A stretch of 64,000 nucleotides of DNA from Brachycybe producta (lineage: Eukaryota; Arthropoda; Diplopoda; Playtdesmida; Andrognathidae). The notes under the pieces were generated by a model. The model saw only the letters and a list, made by a program, of their open reading frames with translations. It ran no database searches and was not told where the DNA came from. Position numbers and translations under genes: made by a program. The stretch spans positions 3,339,001-3,403,000 of the forward strand of contig JAUPFP010000003.1 of assembly GCA_036925085.1 (NCBI GenBank), written 5' to 3'. Numbering within the stretch: the stretch's first letter is position 1; each line of letters opens with the position of its first letter. This document shows, piece after piece, positions 26,801-46,269 of the stretch.

Positions 26801-29800
26801 GGATCCGGCCTTAAACGAAGACTAACTTTTTCTGAACTTTTTATGTTTTTTAAAGATTTGATTTCTTGCGCTCGTTGCATCGCAATCAATTCCACGTTAA
26901 GGATTCAAGAAACCAACGAACCCGGTCGTTATTCTGATTTCGTCGATGATGATGCTGCGTCGCAAGAACAGACGGACGACGAATCAAATTGTGTTGAATG
27001 TAAAAGGCGGCGGCAAGTGGCTCTTTTAGATGATCTTCCCGAAGCCGTACTTTCGGGTAACATTTCCTTTTTCGACACTTTTCGTCTTGTTCTAATTTTT
27101 AATAAATATCGAGGGTTTTTTTTTCTCTCTCTCTCTCTTCGTTTCTAGTATTCGAAGAAGCTTGTTCGTCGGTGAATAAAGGACTTCTGAATTGGATTTT
27201 TAAACATAAGTCAATGAGAGTTTTGTCGATTTTAACTTTACCGTACGTTCTGCCGCTCGACATTGCTTACGTTATGTTTGTACGGTATGTCTTCCAATTA
27301 TTCTTAAAGTCTTACAAGTTGTTTGCTATTCGAAGAAACTAGCTGGGAGTTACTTTCGAGAACTCTCGAAAGTAAATGAAGCCACTGTTTTTGTCGAAAG
27401 TCTTTTTAAACTAATAATCAAGTTGTTAAAAGAAACTGGTTAGAATTCGGGAAAGAGGTTGACAAGGTTTAGAGAAAATTCAAACCTGAAATTGTTTAGT
27501 TTTTAACTTTGTTTTTAGATAATCATTTGAGCTATTTTTTAACTGTAAATTTGAGTGTACTTTGCGTATGAATGTTTTGTTTTTCTATGCAATGATCTTC
27601 CTTCTATTGTAATTCTAAAAAGTAATTGGATTTACAGTTACTCTTCGTAACTAACGGAATCTTCGATTACTCTCGCGAGTGACTGAATATCCCGTTACTC
27701 TCGCGAGTGACTGAATCTTCCGTTACTCTCGCGAGTTATTCTGGAAAGTAACTTGATCTACAGTTTCTCTTTAAATTTAATGGAGTTAAAGCAATTTCTG
27801 GAAGATACCTGAAGCATAAGTTACTCCATAATGTAACTAAATTTAGTTACTAAATCAACAATTCACTTTAAAGAAACTAGTTAAAATTAATTTCAAGTAG
27901 TAATCCAGTTTTACACGAAACTTCCTATCAAAAATTCATGAGTTTAGAAGTATACTTGCCTCACCGTATGATGAAGCTTGTGACGTCAGAGGGGTTTGAC
28001 GTAAAATCTTAGAATTGTCATTTTTGGCCTGGTACAAAGGGGTAATAACAAAGAAAAAATGCAAGAATTCTTTTGTTTAAATTATTAATATCCGTCCCTT
28101 TTCTATCAAAATTTAAGTGACAATCCTAAATTTTGTGTTAACTTCTCTGACGTCACAAACTTCATCTTGCGGTGAGGCAACTACTGTTATACCATTTGAT
28201 TAAATGAGGCACGATCACATTGGCAATGTTTTAAAAGCAAGATTCACTGCAATGTGTCCTTGAATTAATTGCCAATTTGATAACATTCTTGCAAGACTTA
28301 AATGTAGTTTCTTGCAAACCGTCTTACAAAAAACGCACTTCTTCGGTTTTTTTTTTTTACAAGAAACTTCTGTGCAAGATTCACAGCAATATTTAACTTG
28401 TTTCTTGCACACGGAATCTTTCGAGAAAAATAGCTAGTGTGATCACCGCTTAGGCATTCATTACAAAAAATAACCCTTAAGGATTGCTAACCTCCATTTT
28501 TTTTTGATAGGAAGTTTTCCATCGAAGGCCTAATAGTTGATGTGTAGGGCTCGGATCTTGATGCAAATATCTAGCAAACGTTTCTCAATCTGTGGCCCAA
28601 GTGCCAATTATGAGCATCATCATTAGAGCAACTACAATTTGCTTTTTTTTCTAATCAAAAAGGTTTGTTAGAGGCTAAAATTCTGGTTACTATCAGTTGT
28701 CAACTAAATTCTAGCCTCTAATAAGTGTTTTTGATTAGAAAGTTGCCCTAATAATGATGATGATGATGATTACAATTGGGCACGTGGGCCACAGATTGAG
28801 AAACGTTTGCTTGATATTGCATAAAAATCCGAGCCCTATTGATGAGTTTAGCACTTTGCAATCATTACGAATACGAGCTAATGTAATAAGAGCTAAAGTT
28901 ATTCCTGAAAAGTAATTGGAACTTAGTTGCTGAACAAAATAATCCTAATTTAGTTAAGGTAGTTTTAAAGTGTAAATGTCTTTCAGGTGCAAAATCAAGA
29001 GATACTTGAATGTGTATTAGAAACGAGAAGGGTATCTCAATCACTTAAGGGTATTTTCGTGTTGGATATCTTTCAAAATAAGTTTTTTATGCGAGTTTGA
29101 AAATGAGCCAACTTAAAACAATGATGTTTTTTTATTTTTTGTATATAAAAAGTTTATTTTAAAACATAACATGAAGTTACCATTAAGTAGTAGACCTACC
29201 CTTCTAGTTTCTAAGAAAAAAACTAGTTTCTCTTTATTTTCCTTTTCTGAATGAAAGAGTTTGAAAATGAGCTGTTTATAAACAACTTTTAAGTGTATTT
29301 TCATTTTTGATATCTTTTAAAATAAACATTTTAATTTCAGTTTGAAAATGTGATCAAACTTTCAACAGATGATATTTTTTTTAATTTTTGTCTATAAAAA
29401 GTTTATTTTGAAAGATACCAACAAGAAGCTACTCTTCTACTTTCTGAAAACACTTCATACTTTTTAATGTTGTTGCTTCTGAAAGAGAAGATTCCATTTG
29501 AATACCAATAACAAATGATAATTCAATATTTACAGGTTCATGGAAATGGCTCCGAAACTCGGTCAAGACTTTCATAAGTTGGTCGAAAGCCTTCTTAGTT
29601 ATGCCAAAAATATTCTGTTGAGATTTAACAAGAATCGCCATTTCTACAGTGCTAAGTAAGTCGGAAATAATCAAGAGCTTTTTAAACAGAATTCAGTTAA
29701 CTAATACTCAAAAATCCACTGGTGGTTCTCTTTTTAGATTTACGTGCCAATTAGCCATCACCGAATACGATTATGATGCCGACGATGGTTATATCATTAA

Positions 29801-31100
29801 TCCGATGAGACGTCCGACATCTCCTCTGTGTCCTAGACATAGTATAACACCGGTAACCGAAGAGACTATGTTGAGGCACATGTCGATAGACATGACCTCG
29901 CAAGGATCGAGAGTTCTCGGAACGGTCAACTTTGGTTTCACGGTTGATCTTCAGTCAAAGACTGAGTGTTTAGCCGGAACGAAACCTCTGATGACGGCAC
30001 ACGGTGCAGACGAACGAGAAGAGACAGCTGTGGACATTGCAAATGCGGTTCTCAATTGGGATGCTCGTAAAGCAGATATGTGGGATTCACAGGTTAGAAA
30101 ATATATTATTTTATAACTTGTAAATTGCTAATCGAACACTGGTTATTGTCTTTCAGAAGAGAAACTTATGAGAAATTTAAGTGTTTTAGAAACTAGAAGG
30201 GTAGCTTAACGACTTAAGGGTATTTTCATTTTATCTTTCAAAATGTCAAGTTTGAAAATGACCCAATTTTAAGCATCTTCTAAAATACACAATAGCAACA
30301 GTTCAATTTATCAGCGGAATGAAAACTTGTCTTAAAACCTAGAAGAGTCAACGCTTGAATAGCGTATTTCCAAACTGATTATTCTGTCTTAAAGGAGCAA
30401 AATGAAGATAAATTAGAGAATGTTTTAGAAACTAGAAGGGTAGCTCAGTGGCAGCAAATATTAAAAAAAAAATATCGTCTGCTTATAAACTTGGGTTATT
30501 TTCGAACTGACACATTTTAACATGAAAATAACCTTAGGTGATTTGAGTTACCTTTCTAGTTTCTAAAACACTCAAATTTTTTCTTCTAAAAAGTCTTTTT
30601 TTAAACGCAGTAAATAATTCAAGTTTTAATGACGTTTTGAAACGTAAGTAATAATTTAATAACTTACTTTTGGTCAGGTGGACACTTTCGAAAACATCTT
30701 AGATGTGACCCGAAAACAAGACGCATTAATGGCTTACTATTACTTGGATGAGCGAAACCAACTGAAAGTGACCGAGATCTTCAACGTGACCGATGCGGAC
30801 ACGAGTGCTGTTCTGACATCGGAGGAACGAGAGACCAATCGTCAACTAGTTTGGGACGAAGAGAGTTGGTCTCAAGTTATCGGAAAGGAAAAATGGATGA
30901 AAAAAAGCAAAGAAGCATCACTTCAAGTTGATTCCCTGTTGGACTGTTCGAACGAAGAAGACGCCGTCGTAATCGATACGAGCGATGAGATATTCAATAG
31001 TTCCTTGTTATCCGATGAGAACATTTTCGTTCCGCTTAGCTCGGTAACGGTGGAACCGAAACATCGTAGAGAATCTTTCGTAATAATGGATCCACGGTGA
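14847..31100 (+). CDS. PNPLA2: Patatin-like triacylglycerol lipase (ATGL/brummer type)
   Basis: Hydrolyses triacylglycerol at lipid droplets. Ten exons: 14847-15003, 20920-21152, 24873-24938, 25912-26061, 26147-26264, 26856-27056, 27149-27284, 29536-29655, 29738-30092 and 30678-31100; 652 aa, longer than human PNPLA2 (504 as I recall). The patatin domain starts at once: [16 protein letters not shown] (oxyanion loop), then GASAG with catalytic Ser37, then the dyad Asp156 in [12 protein letters not shown]. Numbering is offset by 10 from human Ser47/Asp166, so about ten N-terminal residues may come from an upstream exon; a pyrimidine-rich tract ending AAAATAAG at 14828 could be its acceptor. GESDICP and [20 protein letters not shown] also match the family. 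The last two exons, about 260 aa, are acidic and Ser/Thr-rich and are not in mammalian ATGL as far as I recall. Intron 1 is 5.9 kb of transposons and minisatellites. Confidence 0.93.
15377..15721. mobile_element. A2 and A palindromes abutting
   Basis: 15377-15516 begins ACAGGCAATTGTGTCCAGCA and ends TTGGCACAATTGCCT (A2 type, shorter centre with TCTGACGTCA). 15517-15721 begins ACAGGCAATTAGAAATCGGG and ends CGATTTCTAATTGCTTGT (family A). The two share the junction and may represent insertion of one at the tip of the other. Confidence 0.75.
15740..15960. repeat. Family B fold-back copy
   Basis: Contains AACTTGAAAGTGATTTAG, TTAAGGGTATTTTCATGTTA and TATCTTTCAAAATAAAC, followed by the complementary arm. 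It lies in PNPLA2 intron 1. Confidence 0.6.
16320..16865. mobile_element. Family C fold-back element, nearly complete
   Basis: Left arm has CAAGCGAACGTTTTTCAGG, ATTACGAAAAAATATTCAAA and ACTAGAAGAGTTGGTGATAA. The right arm is complementary and ends with GCATTGGCGCCATCCAGTGG and GCACTTTAAC. The core shares TTTAGAAACTAGAA with family B, so the two families are related. About 540 bp, no coding capacity. Confidence 0.7.
16927..17117. mobile_element. Family A2 MITE with direct flanking repeats
   Basis: Begins ACAGGCAAGTGCAGTG and ends CTTACTTGCCTGT. Flanked by direct repeats TAACTAAC at 16919-16926 and 17118-17125 (8 bp seen; other family members show 9). The arms hold CCCGCCCTTTTATGAGCG and its complement. 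Confidence 0.75.
17141..17805 (+). repeat. Tandem duplication: family A copy plus 120-bp spacer, twice
   Basis: Unit 1 is a family A palindrome at 17141-17345 followed by a spacer with GATACAGCACCTGCTGTGAG and CCTCCCCTACTTCCCCCATT. Unit 2 repeats both, with a family A palindrome at about 17467-17674 and the same spacer to about 17805 (GCACCTGCTGAGAG, CCCTACTTCCCCCATTCAGA). The spacer occurs nowhere else in the window, so this is a segmental duplication and not two insertions. Confidence 0.7.
18203..18683. mobile_element. Two family A palindromic MITEs
   Basis: Copies at 18203-18410 (ends ACAGGCAAATTAGAATTC and TTCTAATTACCTGT) and about 18488-18683 (left end worn, right end TTTCTAATTACCTGT). 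Both have arms with GACCGGCAACTTCTAA and a central GTGACGTCAG or its complement. A 75-bp non-repeat sequence separates them. Confidence 0.8.
18765..19142. mobile_element. Nested palindrome with GGCCTTGTTTCCA ends
   Basis: Outer arms TAGGCCTTGTTTCCATTGGG and CCCAGTGGAAACAAGGCCTA are inverted repeats. Inside lie further inverted copies of TTTCAACTGGTGAAAAAT, ACGTGGCCCACACGTCCATT and GCCTTGTTTCCACTGTGGCG. The pattern reads as one palindromic element inserted into another of the same family, or as internal duplication. No target duplication could be fixed. Confidence 0.65.
19143..20080. other. PNPLA2 intron 1, A+T-rich, nothing recognised
   Basis: Oligo-A/T rich. A short inverted repeat AAAAATATTGGC / GCCAATATTTTT lies near 19691-19718. 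No coding or RNA feature was seen. Confidence 0.5.
20081..20860 (+). repeat. Minisatellite with GAGCTAAATTGTAGCCACAA units
   Basis: About eleven units of 25-28 bp, each reading AGAGCTAAATTGTAGCCACA followed by AAAAACAAA, are well ordered to about 20395. GAGCTAAACT-like remnants continue with loss of period to about 20860. The array ends just before the second PNPLA2 coding exon. Confidence 0.8.
21440..21905 (+). repeat. 20-bp minisatellite with an internal inversion
   Basis: About 22 units of TTAATAACTTTTCTTTAAAA with small variants. At about 21646-21686 the units switch strand (AAGTTATTAATTTTTAAGAA) and then resume the original direction. It lies in PNPLA2 intron 2. Confidence 0.85.
21906..22731. 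other. PNPLA2 intron 2 with homopolymer tracts
   Basis: Contains a poly-A run near 22374 and a poly-C run of about 13 at 22441. A short palindrome (AGTGGGCTCTTCATAGA / TCTATGGAGCCCCACT) lies near 22133-22171. No gene was seen. Confidence 0.5.
22732..22842. mobile_element. Small inverted-repeat element
   Basis: Arms ACACACAAGGATTCATTGTT with GCGATACA on the left and TGTATCGCAACAAAGAATCC with TGGTGTGT on the right. About 110 bp with no coding capacity; an inner pair of ACAATGTATCG motifs repeats directly. Confidence 0.5.
22845..23400. repeat. Two family B fold-back elements
   Basis: Two copies, each with GTGTTTTAGAAACTAGAA, GCTCAATCACTTAAGGCTAT and the complementary arm (AAAAAGTTTATTTTGAAAGA, TTCTAGTTTCTAAAACAC). 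Confidence 0.75.
23414..23644. mobile_element. Family A2 MITE with 9-bp target duplication
   Basis: Begins ACAGGCAAGTAAAGACAGGA and ends CATTACTTGCCTGT. Flanked by ATTAAGCAG (23405-23413) and ATTAATCAG (23645-23653), a 9-bp duplication with one mismatch. It holds TCTGACGTCACATG. Confidence 0.8.
23674..23950 (-). mobile_element. Family F copy, inverted
   Basis: Runs CCTAGTACACACGCCTGATA, TTTAAATACATTTAAATAA, TGTTCTACAGAGCCC to AATTTGAATTCATGGCTGTG and TACAAGGTATTA. Reverse orientation relative to the copies at 4.3-4.9 kb. Confidence 0.7.
24501..24708. mobile_element. Family A palindromic MITE
   Basis: Begins ACAGGCAATTTGAAATCGGG and ends TTTCTAATTGCCTGT. Centre has TCTGACGTCACATGCTCCGC. It lies about 165 bp upstream of the 66-nt PNPLA2 exon 3. 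Confidence 0.85.
24966..25149. mobile_element. Family A2 MITE with 9-bp target duplication
   Basis: Begins ACAGGCATCTGTAGACAGC and ends GTCTACAGATGCCTGT. Flanked by CTGTTTATT (24957-24965) and CTGATTATT (25150-25158), a 9-bp duplication with one mismatch. It starts 27 bp after the end of PNPLA2 exon 3. Confidence 0.8.
25195..25795. mobile_element. Family C fold-back element
   Basis: Left arm ACAGATGGCGCCAGTGCAGT, CAAGCGAACGTTTTTCAGGA, AACTAGAATAATTGGTGATA. The right arm is complementary, ending AGTGGCGCCATCCGGTGGCA. It lies just upstream of PNPLA2 exon 4. Confidence 0.7.
26305..26820. mobile_element. Inverted-repeat element in PNPLA2 intron 5
   Basis: Left end CAATCCGCAGCAAGCTGACA is matched as an inverted repeat by TGTCAGCTTGATGTGGATCC at the right end (about 26790-26810). 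The interior has several open frames on both strands without recognisable similarity. The element fills nearly the whole intron between exons 5 and 6. Confidence 0.55.
27285..27956. other. PNPLA2 intron 7, first part
   Basis: A degenerate run of GTTACTCTCGCGAGTGACTG-like repeats lies at about 27640-27740. Otherwise featureless. Confidence 0.5.
27957..28190. mobile_element. Family G palindromic element with TGACGTCA in each arm
   Basis: Left arm TTGCCTCACCGTATGATGAA then GCTTGTGACGTCAGAGGGGT. Right arm TTCTCTGACGTCACAAACTT then GCGGTGAGGCAA, its inverted match. Copies also at 46270 (half) and 62333. Confidence 0.65.
28545..28839. mobile_element. Family E palindromic MITE
   Basis: Begins TAGGGCTCGGATCTTGATGC and ends ATCCGAGCCCTAT. 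Nearly identical to the copy at 1928-2220 over most of its length, including the interior GGTTTGTTAGAGGCTAAAAT. Flanks share TTGATG, a worn duplication. Confidence 0.8.
28960..29490. repeat. Family B fold-back copies
   Basis: Contains AGAAGGGTATCTCAATCACT, TATCTTTCAAAATAAG and the complementary CCCTTCTAGTTTCTAAG arm, then a second partial copy. It ends about 45 bp before PNPLA2 exon 8. Confidence 0.65.
30175..30620. repeat. Family B copies, diverged
   Basis: Contains TTTTAGAAACTAGAAGGGTA twice, with partial complementary arms (TTTCTAGTTTCTAAAACACT). It occupies most of the last PNPLA2 intron. Confidence 0.65.
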
Positions 31101-31126
31101 AGAATCAAAAAAAAATTTATACTCTT

Positions 31127-31132
31127 AATAAA
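31127..31132 (+). terminator. Candidate PNPLA2 poly(A) signal
   Basis: AATAAA 27 bp after the stop codon. Further AATAAA hexamers lie at about 31331-31340 and 31353, so later sites may be used instead. Confidence 0.4.
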
Positions 31133-31447
31133 TCTTATTGATACTCGGGGGTTTCAAAAATCAAACATTTCGTCTATGTATGTTTTTGTAAATATATTTT
31201 ATAATTTCAAATGTTGTAATTTAATTTTCACTTTTTTGTGCTTATTTTTTTTTTGAAACATTGTTTCCTTATTTAAGTCATTTTTTTTTAAATTATATCT
31301 TCATTTTTTTCTTCTCTTTTGTGTGTTTATAAATAAAAATTGTTATACATCAAGAATAAAATTTTCTGTAATTATTTTACTGCAAAATAAAATAAGTTTC
31401 ATTTTTTGACATTATTTTTGCTAAGCTTTTTTTTTGAGGGGGTTTTA
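31133..31447. other. PNPLA2 3' flank
   Basis: A+T-rich sequence, probably including the 3' UTR. It holds more AATAAA hexamers; nothing else was recognised. Confidence 0.4.
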
Positions 31448-31805
31448 ATTTTAAGGTACCCCCATTCATGATGGGATCTCTACGGACAGATCCGTCGCCT
31501 TTTTTTTAGACATTGACGTAAGAAACAGATCTGACAAATCAAAAAGTTTTTCTTTTTTTTGCGTATTTGGGTTTCCTTTGTCAGCCTACCCCTTGTCCTC
31601 CTTTTCAGATCCGATGATCTCCTTTCCTCATTCAGGAACGGTTCTGGACTGATGATGTCAGTCCAGATCGCTTAACTTCATGGATGAATTTTTTTTTTGG
31701 AAGATTTCGACTGATCCGATGAGTCACTTGACGATGGGGATCAACGACGAATTTGCGCTTAAAAGTCCAGAGATCCCATCGTGAATGGGCCACCTTTAAA
31801 GCATA
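31448..31805. mobile_element. MITE with long inverted ends (ATTCATGATGGGATCTCT)
   Basis: Left end TTAAGGTACCCCCATTCATG then ATGGGATCTCT. Right end AGAGATCCCATCGTGAATGG then GCCACCTTTAAA is its inverted match over about 30 bp. Inner arms with GATCCG and CGGATC motifs also pair. Single copy seen. Confidence 0.6.
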
Positions 31806-31941
31806 AGCTTCAAAAAGTTTTAAGTTTTTTTTTCTTTGCAAAACCATAATTCTCTCTTTTATTTACAAGGGATATGTATTTACAAAAAAAGATCTTTTTG
31901 TTTGCAGGATTGCGAATAATTTTTCGGATCTCTTGTACTTT

Positions 31942-32265
<324 letters not shown>

Positions 32266-32935
32266 GCAACCAAAAAACAAAAAGTGATAAATACACGATC
32301 GATAATTAATTACCAACATAATGAAATTCTATTATTGGTAACAGAAAATAAAATCTTTAAAATGTGGGGTGAAACTTTTTCTCAAGATTTCTGTTTCCGA
32401 TTGGCTAAAAAAATGGCTCCAGACAGTATGCATATAATTAATTAAGCATATTCTTGAAAGTAAATTAAAAGAAAATTAGCAACGGTCTTGTTCTTAAAAC
32501 ACAGTCTTTTATAATAAATTTGAAGAGATATTTCAACATTTTTTTAGCCAAAATTCAACAAAAACCTCGAAGAAAAAAAAAGAGGGAGAAGGGAAAAAAT
32601 AATAATTAACTCTCTGAATTTCGGACCAAAAACTATACAATTTACTAGGGAAACAAAAAGGTAAAAGGTGGAAAAGAAAAAAAAAAAGGGGGGAACAAAT
32701 GGTTTTCGGTTCCTTTTTTTTCTTCTAAAAAAACGAACACAGAAAACCCGTCATTCCATCAAGTCACCATGACAAATGAAACTTTCCATGTTGTTTTGTT
32801 CCGTCCCTGAAAACACGGAACTCGGAATAAATTAAACATCAATGTAAATTTCTAACTATACGAGACGACGAACATTTTTTTCAAAGTGTCTCGAGAATAA
32901 ACTTAATTTACTTAATCTAAGGAAGTTTCACAAAC
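32266..32935. other. Intergenic DNA, nothing recognised
   Basis: Lies between PNPLA2 and STK38, which converge. A+T-rich with poly-A tracts. No gene or repeat family was seen. Confidence 0.5.
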
Positions 32936-33716
32936 GAGCGACTTTTAGTGGTCGAGTTGGACTGCAAAAGTGGTCGATAACGACGGACGACTGGTGGCTG
33001 TGCTGTGGTTCATAATGCATTCCTATGGAAAGCGTTTGGACCTTTTCCACATTGGCGGCTTCTCAACCACTAACGGACTTCAGTAACCGAACGCCACCAC
33101 CGACAATAGCGTTTCTTGTTTTCATACGGACCAATGGTCAATCACCTCCTGTTTCTTTACGAGAGAGGAACAATAAACAAAGTGTTGACTGAAAGGCAAA
33201 TGACGCCGTTCCTGTCGATTATGATCACTTTTTTTTGCAGTTCACTCAACTACACTAGGCCCACTTTCCAACCACTGGCAGTCGACACGCCAACCACTCT
33301 TTTTGTAGTCTAAGGATTGGAACACACAAAAACCGACCAGATCAAATCTTTCCATTAAAAAAATACATTTCAACGACCTGCAACTTCATTTTGCAGTCAA
33401 AATCAACAACTATATGTGGTCTAGGTGCCAACTCCCCTTTTTAGTGGTCGACAGCAAAACGAAGTCGTCGTCTTACGTAAAGTCCCAGCATATTTCCATA
33501 GAAATACATTACAACCACAGCCCCACACCACCGGTTGTCGTTTTAGACTTCAGAAACCACTCTTGTGCAAAAAAAAAGCGGTTTTTTCCCACAACAAAAC
33601 AATGCCAACCACAGCCCAGCAAACTGCGACAGCATTTTGCAGTCTAATTCAACCAATCGAAAGTGATCCGTGTGCCAAGGCAATAACTCAACCACTAAAA
33701 GTCGCTCGTCTGTAAA
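32936..33716. mobile_element. Long inverted-repeat element, about 780 bp
   Basis: Left end ACGAGCGACTTTTAGTGGTC and right end AACCACTAAAAGTCGCTCGT are inverted repeats. AGTGGTCG and AACCAC-like motifs recur through the interior. Open frames within (for example 33425-33715) show no similarity I recognise. A large non-autonomous DNA transposon is likely. Confidence 0.55.
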
Positions 33717-34240
33717 CGCCCTAATGTGAGACGAGAGAGATAAGAGAGAATAAGCACAAAAAAACACAAACAGAAAAACATAAAAAAAGGCTTTTTCCAA
33801 GCAAAAAAGACCAGAAGCAATTAACGAAAAATAATAATAAAAAAAGCTCAATAAGTCCATACTTCGAAACTTACCACAAAAAATATAAATATTTATAAAT
33901 ACGATCCAGTTTATAAAGTGTTGTGGTGTTTTGTGAGTTGGGGGGAAGTTGGGAAGAAGCAAGAAATAAAAAGAGAAAAAAAAAATACAAATACTACAGT
34001 TACACATTTTTCTTTTTTTTGGAAATTGTCAACAAAATCACGATTTACGAAGAGAAAAAAAAAACACACAGAGGACATTAAATTACGAGCATAAATTATT
34101 ATCTACAAAAATAACACGATAATAATTGTATAATGGTAAAAAAATTTAAATAAAAATAGCTGTCAGGTGATGTGGTTAAGAAAAATTTGTGAATTCCTTC
34201 CTTTGCAAGGAAGGAGACGTTCACACGAGGGTGGCAACAT
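33717..34240. other. Intergenic A+T-rich DNA
   Basis: Nothing recognised beyond poly-A tracts. Confidence 0.5.
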
Positions 34241-35620
34241 ATACGTGTAAACAAAGGTAACCTAAAGTTACTTTTACAAAGCAACTAAACAGTTAGTAGT
34301 TACTTTCGGAAAGCAAGTCCAAACATTTACAGTTAAATTCAGAAAGGAATATCAACTTTCAGTAACAGTTACTCACGAAAAAGTAACTCCAAACAGCGAG
34401 CTACGCTTCCAAAAAAAAAAAAACTTTCAACTTCAAAACAGTTACTTTTCGAAAGAAATTTCAACTTCAAAAAGTTAGTTACTTTCACAATGAAACTAAA
34501 CAGTTACTTCCGGAAAGCAAGATCAATAATCGTGCAGATCTTTTAGAGAGTAACTTAAAACTGTTAAATTTAGAGGTGGAACGAATCCTAAATTTTCTCG
34601 AATCCGAATCCTAAATTTTCTCGAATCCGAATCCTAAAAAGTTCTCGAATCTCCCAAACCTCGAATCCTTCATATAAGAATCCCATATTAATCATTAAGA
34701 AGATACAAATAAATGAAATTATATTAAATATTAAATTATTAATAATAAAAAACACAATGTGGCGGCAATCAGGGTCGTCGCCACAAGGTGATCCCCGGAT
34801 AACCACCGAAATTACAACAATCGCCGGTTTTTGTTAGTCAACGCTTCTATTGGACGTCAATGAAGTTCAAACTAATTTTACCAAAGTTTTTAACAGTTTT
34901 TCTTAGGATTTGAAAGATTTGAAAACCCCAAAAAAAGCACGAAGAATCGAGTTTTCGAATCTTGAATATTTTTCAAGATTCGCGGGATTCGAGAATTCGT
35001 ATGTCCCATTCCTAGTTAAGTTACTTTCAGAAAGCAAGTCCAAATTATTCCTGCAGCTACTTACGGAAACTGCACACAATCAACTACTTTCAGAAAGTAA
35101 CTAACTGCACACAGTCAACTACTTTCAGAAAGTAACTAACTGCACACAGTCAACTACTTTCAGAAAGTAACTAACTGCACACAGTCAACTACTTTCAGAA
35201 AGTAACTAACTGCACACAGTCAACTACTTTCAGAAAGTAACTAACTGCACACAGTCAACTACTTTCAGAAAGTAACTAACTGCACACAGTCAACTACTTT
35301 CAGAAAGTAAAACTAACTGCACACAGTCAACTACTTTCAGAAAGTAAAACTAACTGCACACAGTCAACTACTGTCAGAAAGTAACTAACTGCACACAGTC
35401 AACTACTTACAGAAAGTAACTCCAAACAGAAACAAACTTGAGCTACAGTTACTTCCAAAAAGGAACATGAAACAGCTGTAGTTACTTCCTGAATGCCAGT
35501 TAACACATTTGTGCAGAAAGTAACTCCCAAACATTTAGATACAGATAAACCTTTTTACAATTACAGTTAAGTTACTTTCAGAAACTTACTACTTCAGAAA
35601 GCAACAGAACACATTGATTT
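34241..35620. repeat. Field of degenerate GAAAGTAACT repeats, split by a hAT-like element
   Basis: Irregular repeats of ACTTTCAGAAAGTAACTCC and related AGTTACTTTC run from about 34260 to 34560 and from 35015 to 35620. A regular 35-bp array sits at 35085-35415: about nine units of CTAACTGCACACAGTCAACT followed by ACTTTCAGAAAGTAA. The same AGTAACT word makes up the CPSF6 intron array at 10.1 kb. Confidence 0.7.
34571..35014. mobile_element. hAT-like non-autonomous element with 8-bp duplication
   Basis: Begins TAGAGGTGGAACGAATCCTA and ends TTCGTATGTCCCATTCCTA. The ends are inverted repeats of the TAGRGNTGGG kind typical of hAT transposons. Flanks GTTAAATT (34563-34570) and GTTAAGTT (35015-35022) form an 8-bp duplication with one mismatch, as hAT elements make. 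Repeated TCTCGAATCC motifs lie near both ends. Confidence 0.7.
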
Positions 35621-36344
35621 GCTGTTGGGTTTATATGTCTGGATAGCGATAATGCATTGTTCACATGCTGCAATTGGACTCTTATCCCTCTGCGATAGAG
35701 CCATTTTGGCTCCGTGCAGTTTAATTTTTCAAATTCAACAAAAGTTACAGTTACTTCGAGAAATGAAATCGAAACAGTTTGAAGTTTTGATTAACCCCCC
35801 CCCCCCAATTTAGTTCCAATTTACTGATATTAAACTTCATCATCATCATCGTACACTAATTTGTAATTACTTCCTAAACACATTAACATTCCACCCTCGA
35901 TAAAGAAAAAGTGCGGCAAAATCTTAGCTAAGCTCAAGCAATTAGAACATGGCTGAAGTTAGCTTTTCACAATAATTGCCTCGGAGACGAAGAGAAAAAA
36001 ACAAGCTGCCGAAATTGCCTTTAATAATATCTTTAATTGAGACAATTTCGGCCTTCGATCCTGTGGTTAAGTAAATAATTTGACTCCCAGAAATCAAGAG
36101 AAGTGTTATCAAAATCGACTGAAAAAAACCTGACTCTCGATCAAGAAGTTTCTTTTCTGTGTTTCAGAAAAACAAAGACGAGAAAACGCAAACTAAAAAA
36201 CAACAAAAACACCGCAACGAACCCAGTGATAGAGTTAAAAGCGAGCGAAATAAAAAGCGGTTCACCGAATGTGTTTTTCTTAATAATTTAAGTAGAAGAG
36301 GGAGAGGAAAGAAAAATAGTACAAAAAAAAAAAGAGACGTGCAC
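35621..36344. other. 3' flank of STK38, nothing recognised
   Basis: Lies downstream of the STK38 stop codon on the minus strand and may hold its 3' UTR. A short inverted repeat GCCGAAATTGCCT / GACAATTTCGGCC lies near 36007-36053. No gene is supported. Confidence 0.4.
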
Positions 36345-45978
<9,634 letters not shown>

Positions 45979-46118
45979 ATCAGCCGGATTCACTTTTCAC
46001 GAAAAAAATAAACTTACGGAACCATCAATCTGTGTATAAAAAAAAAAGATAATTAAAACATATTAAATACTTTTTAACAAAAAAAAATAACGTCACAATG
46101 TTTGTGGCGATAGGAAAT
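45979..46118 (-). other. STK38 5' region
   Basis: Upstream of the STK38 start codon. On the minus strand the sequence CGTGAAAAG just before TGAATCCGGCTGATATGG could be a splice acceptor for an upstream non-coding exon. This is inference. Confidence 0.3.
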
Positions 46119-46205
46119 CAGGTACGTTCAGTAATTCAGCGCTTTTGAAGCACCACGAGGAGTTCCTCGTGCTTAAGCGCTTGATTACTGAACGTGTGTT
46201 TGAGG
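46119..46205. repeat. Short perfect-type hairpin
   Basis: Arms ACGTTCAGTAATTCAGCGCT and AGCGCTTGATTACTGAACGT, with an inner GCACCACGAGGA / TCCTCGTGC stem. About 80 bp in total. Confidence 0.6.
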
Positions 46206-46269
46206 CACTGTTCTAATGTCCAAAAAAGCTTCAATAATTTATCAAAAAATCAAATTTACAGGTTAAGTT

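Noticed and set aside
33425-33715. 96-codon ORF
   Set aside because: It lies within the inverted-repeat element at 32936-33716 and has no similarity I recognise.
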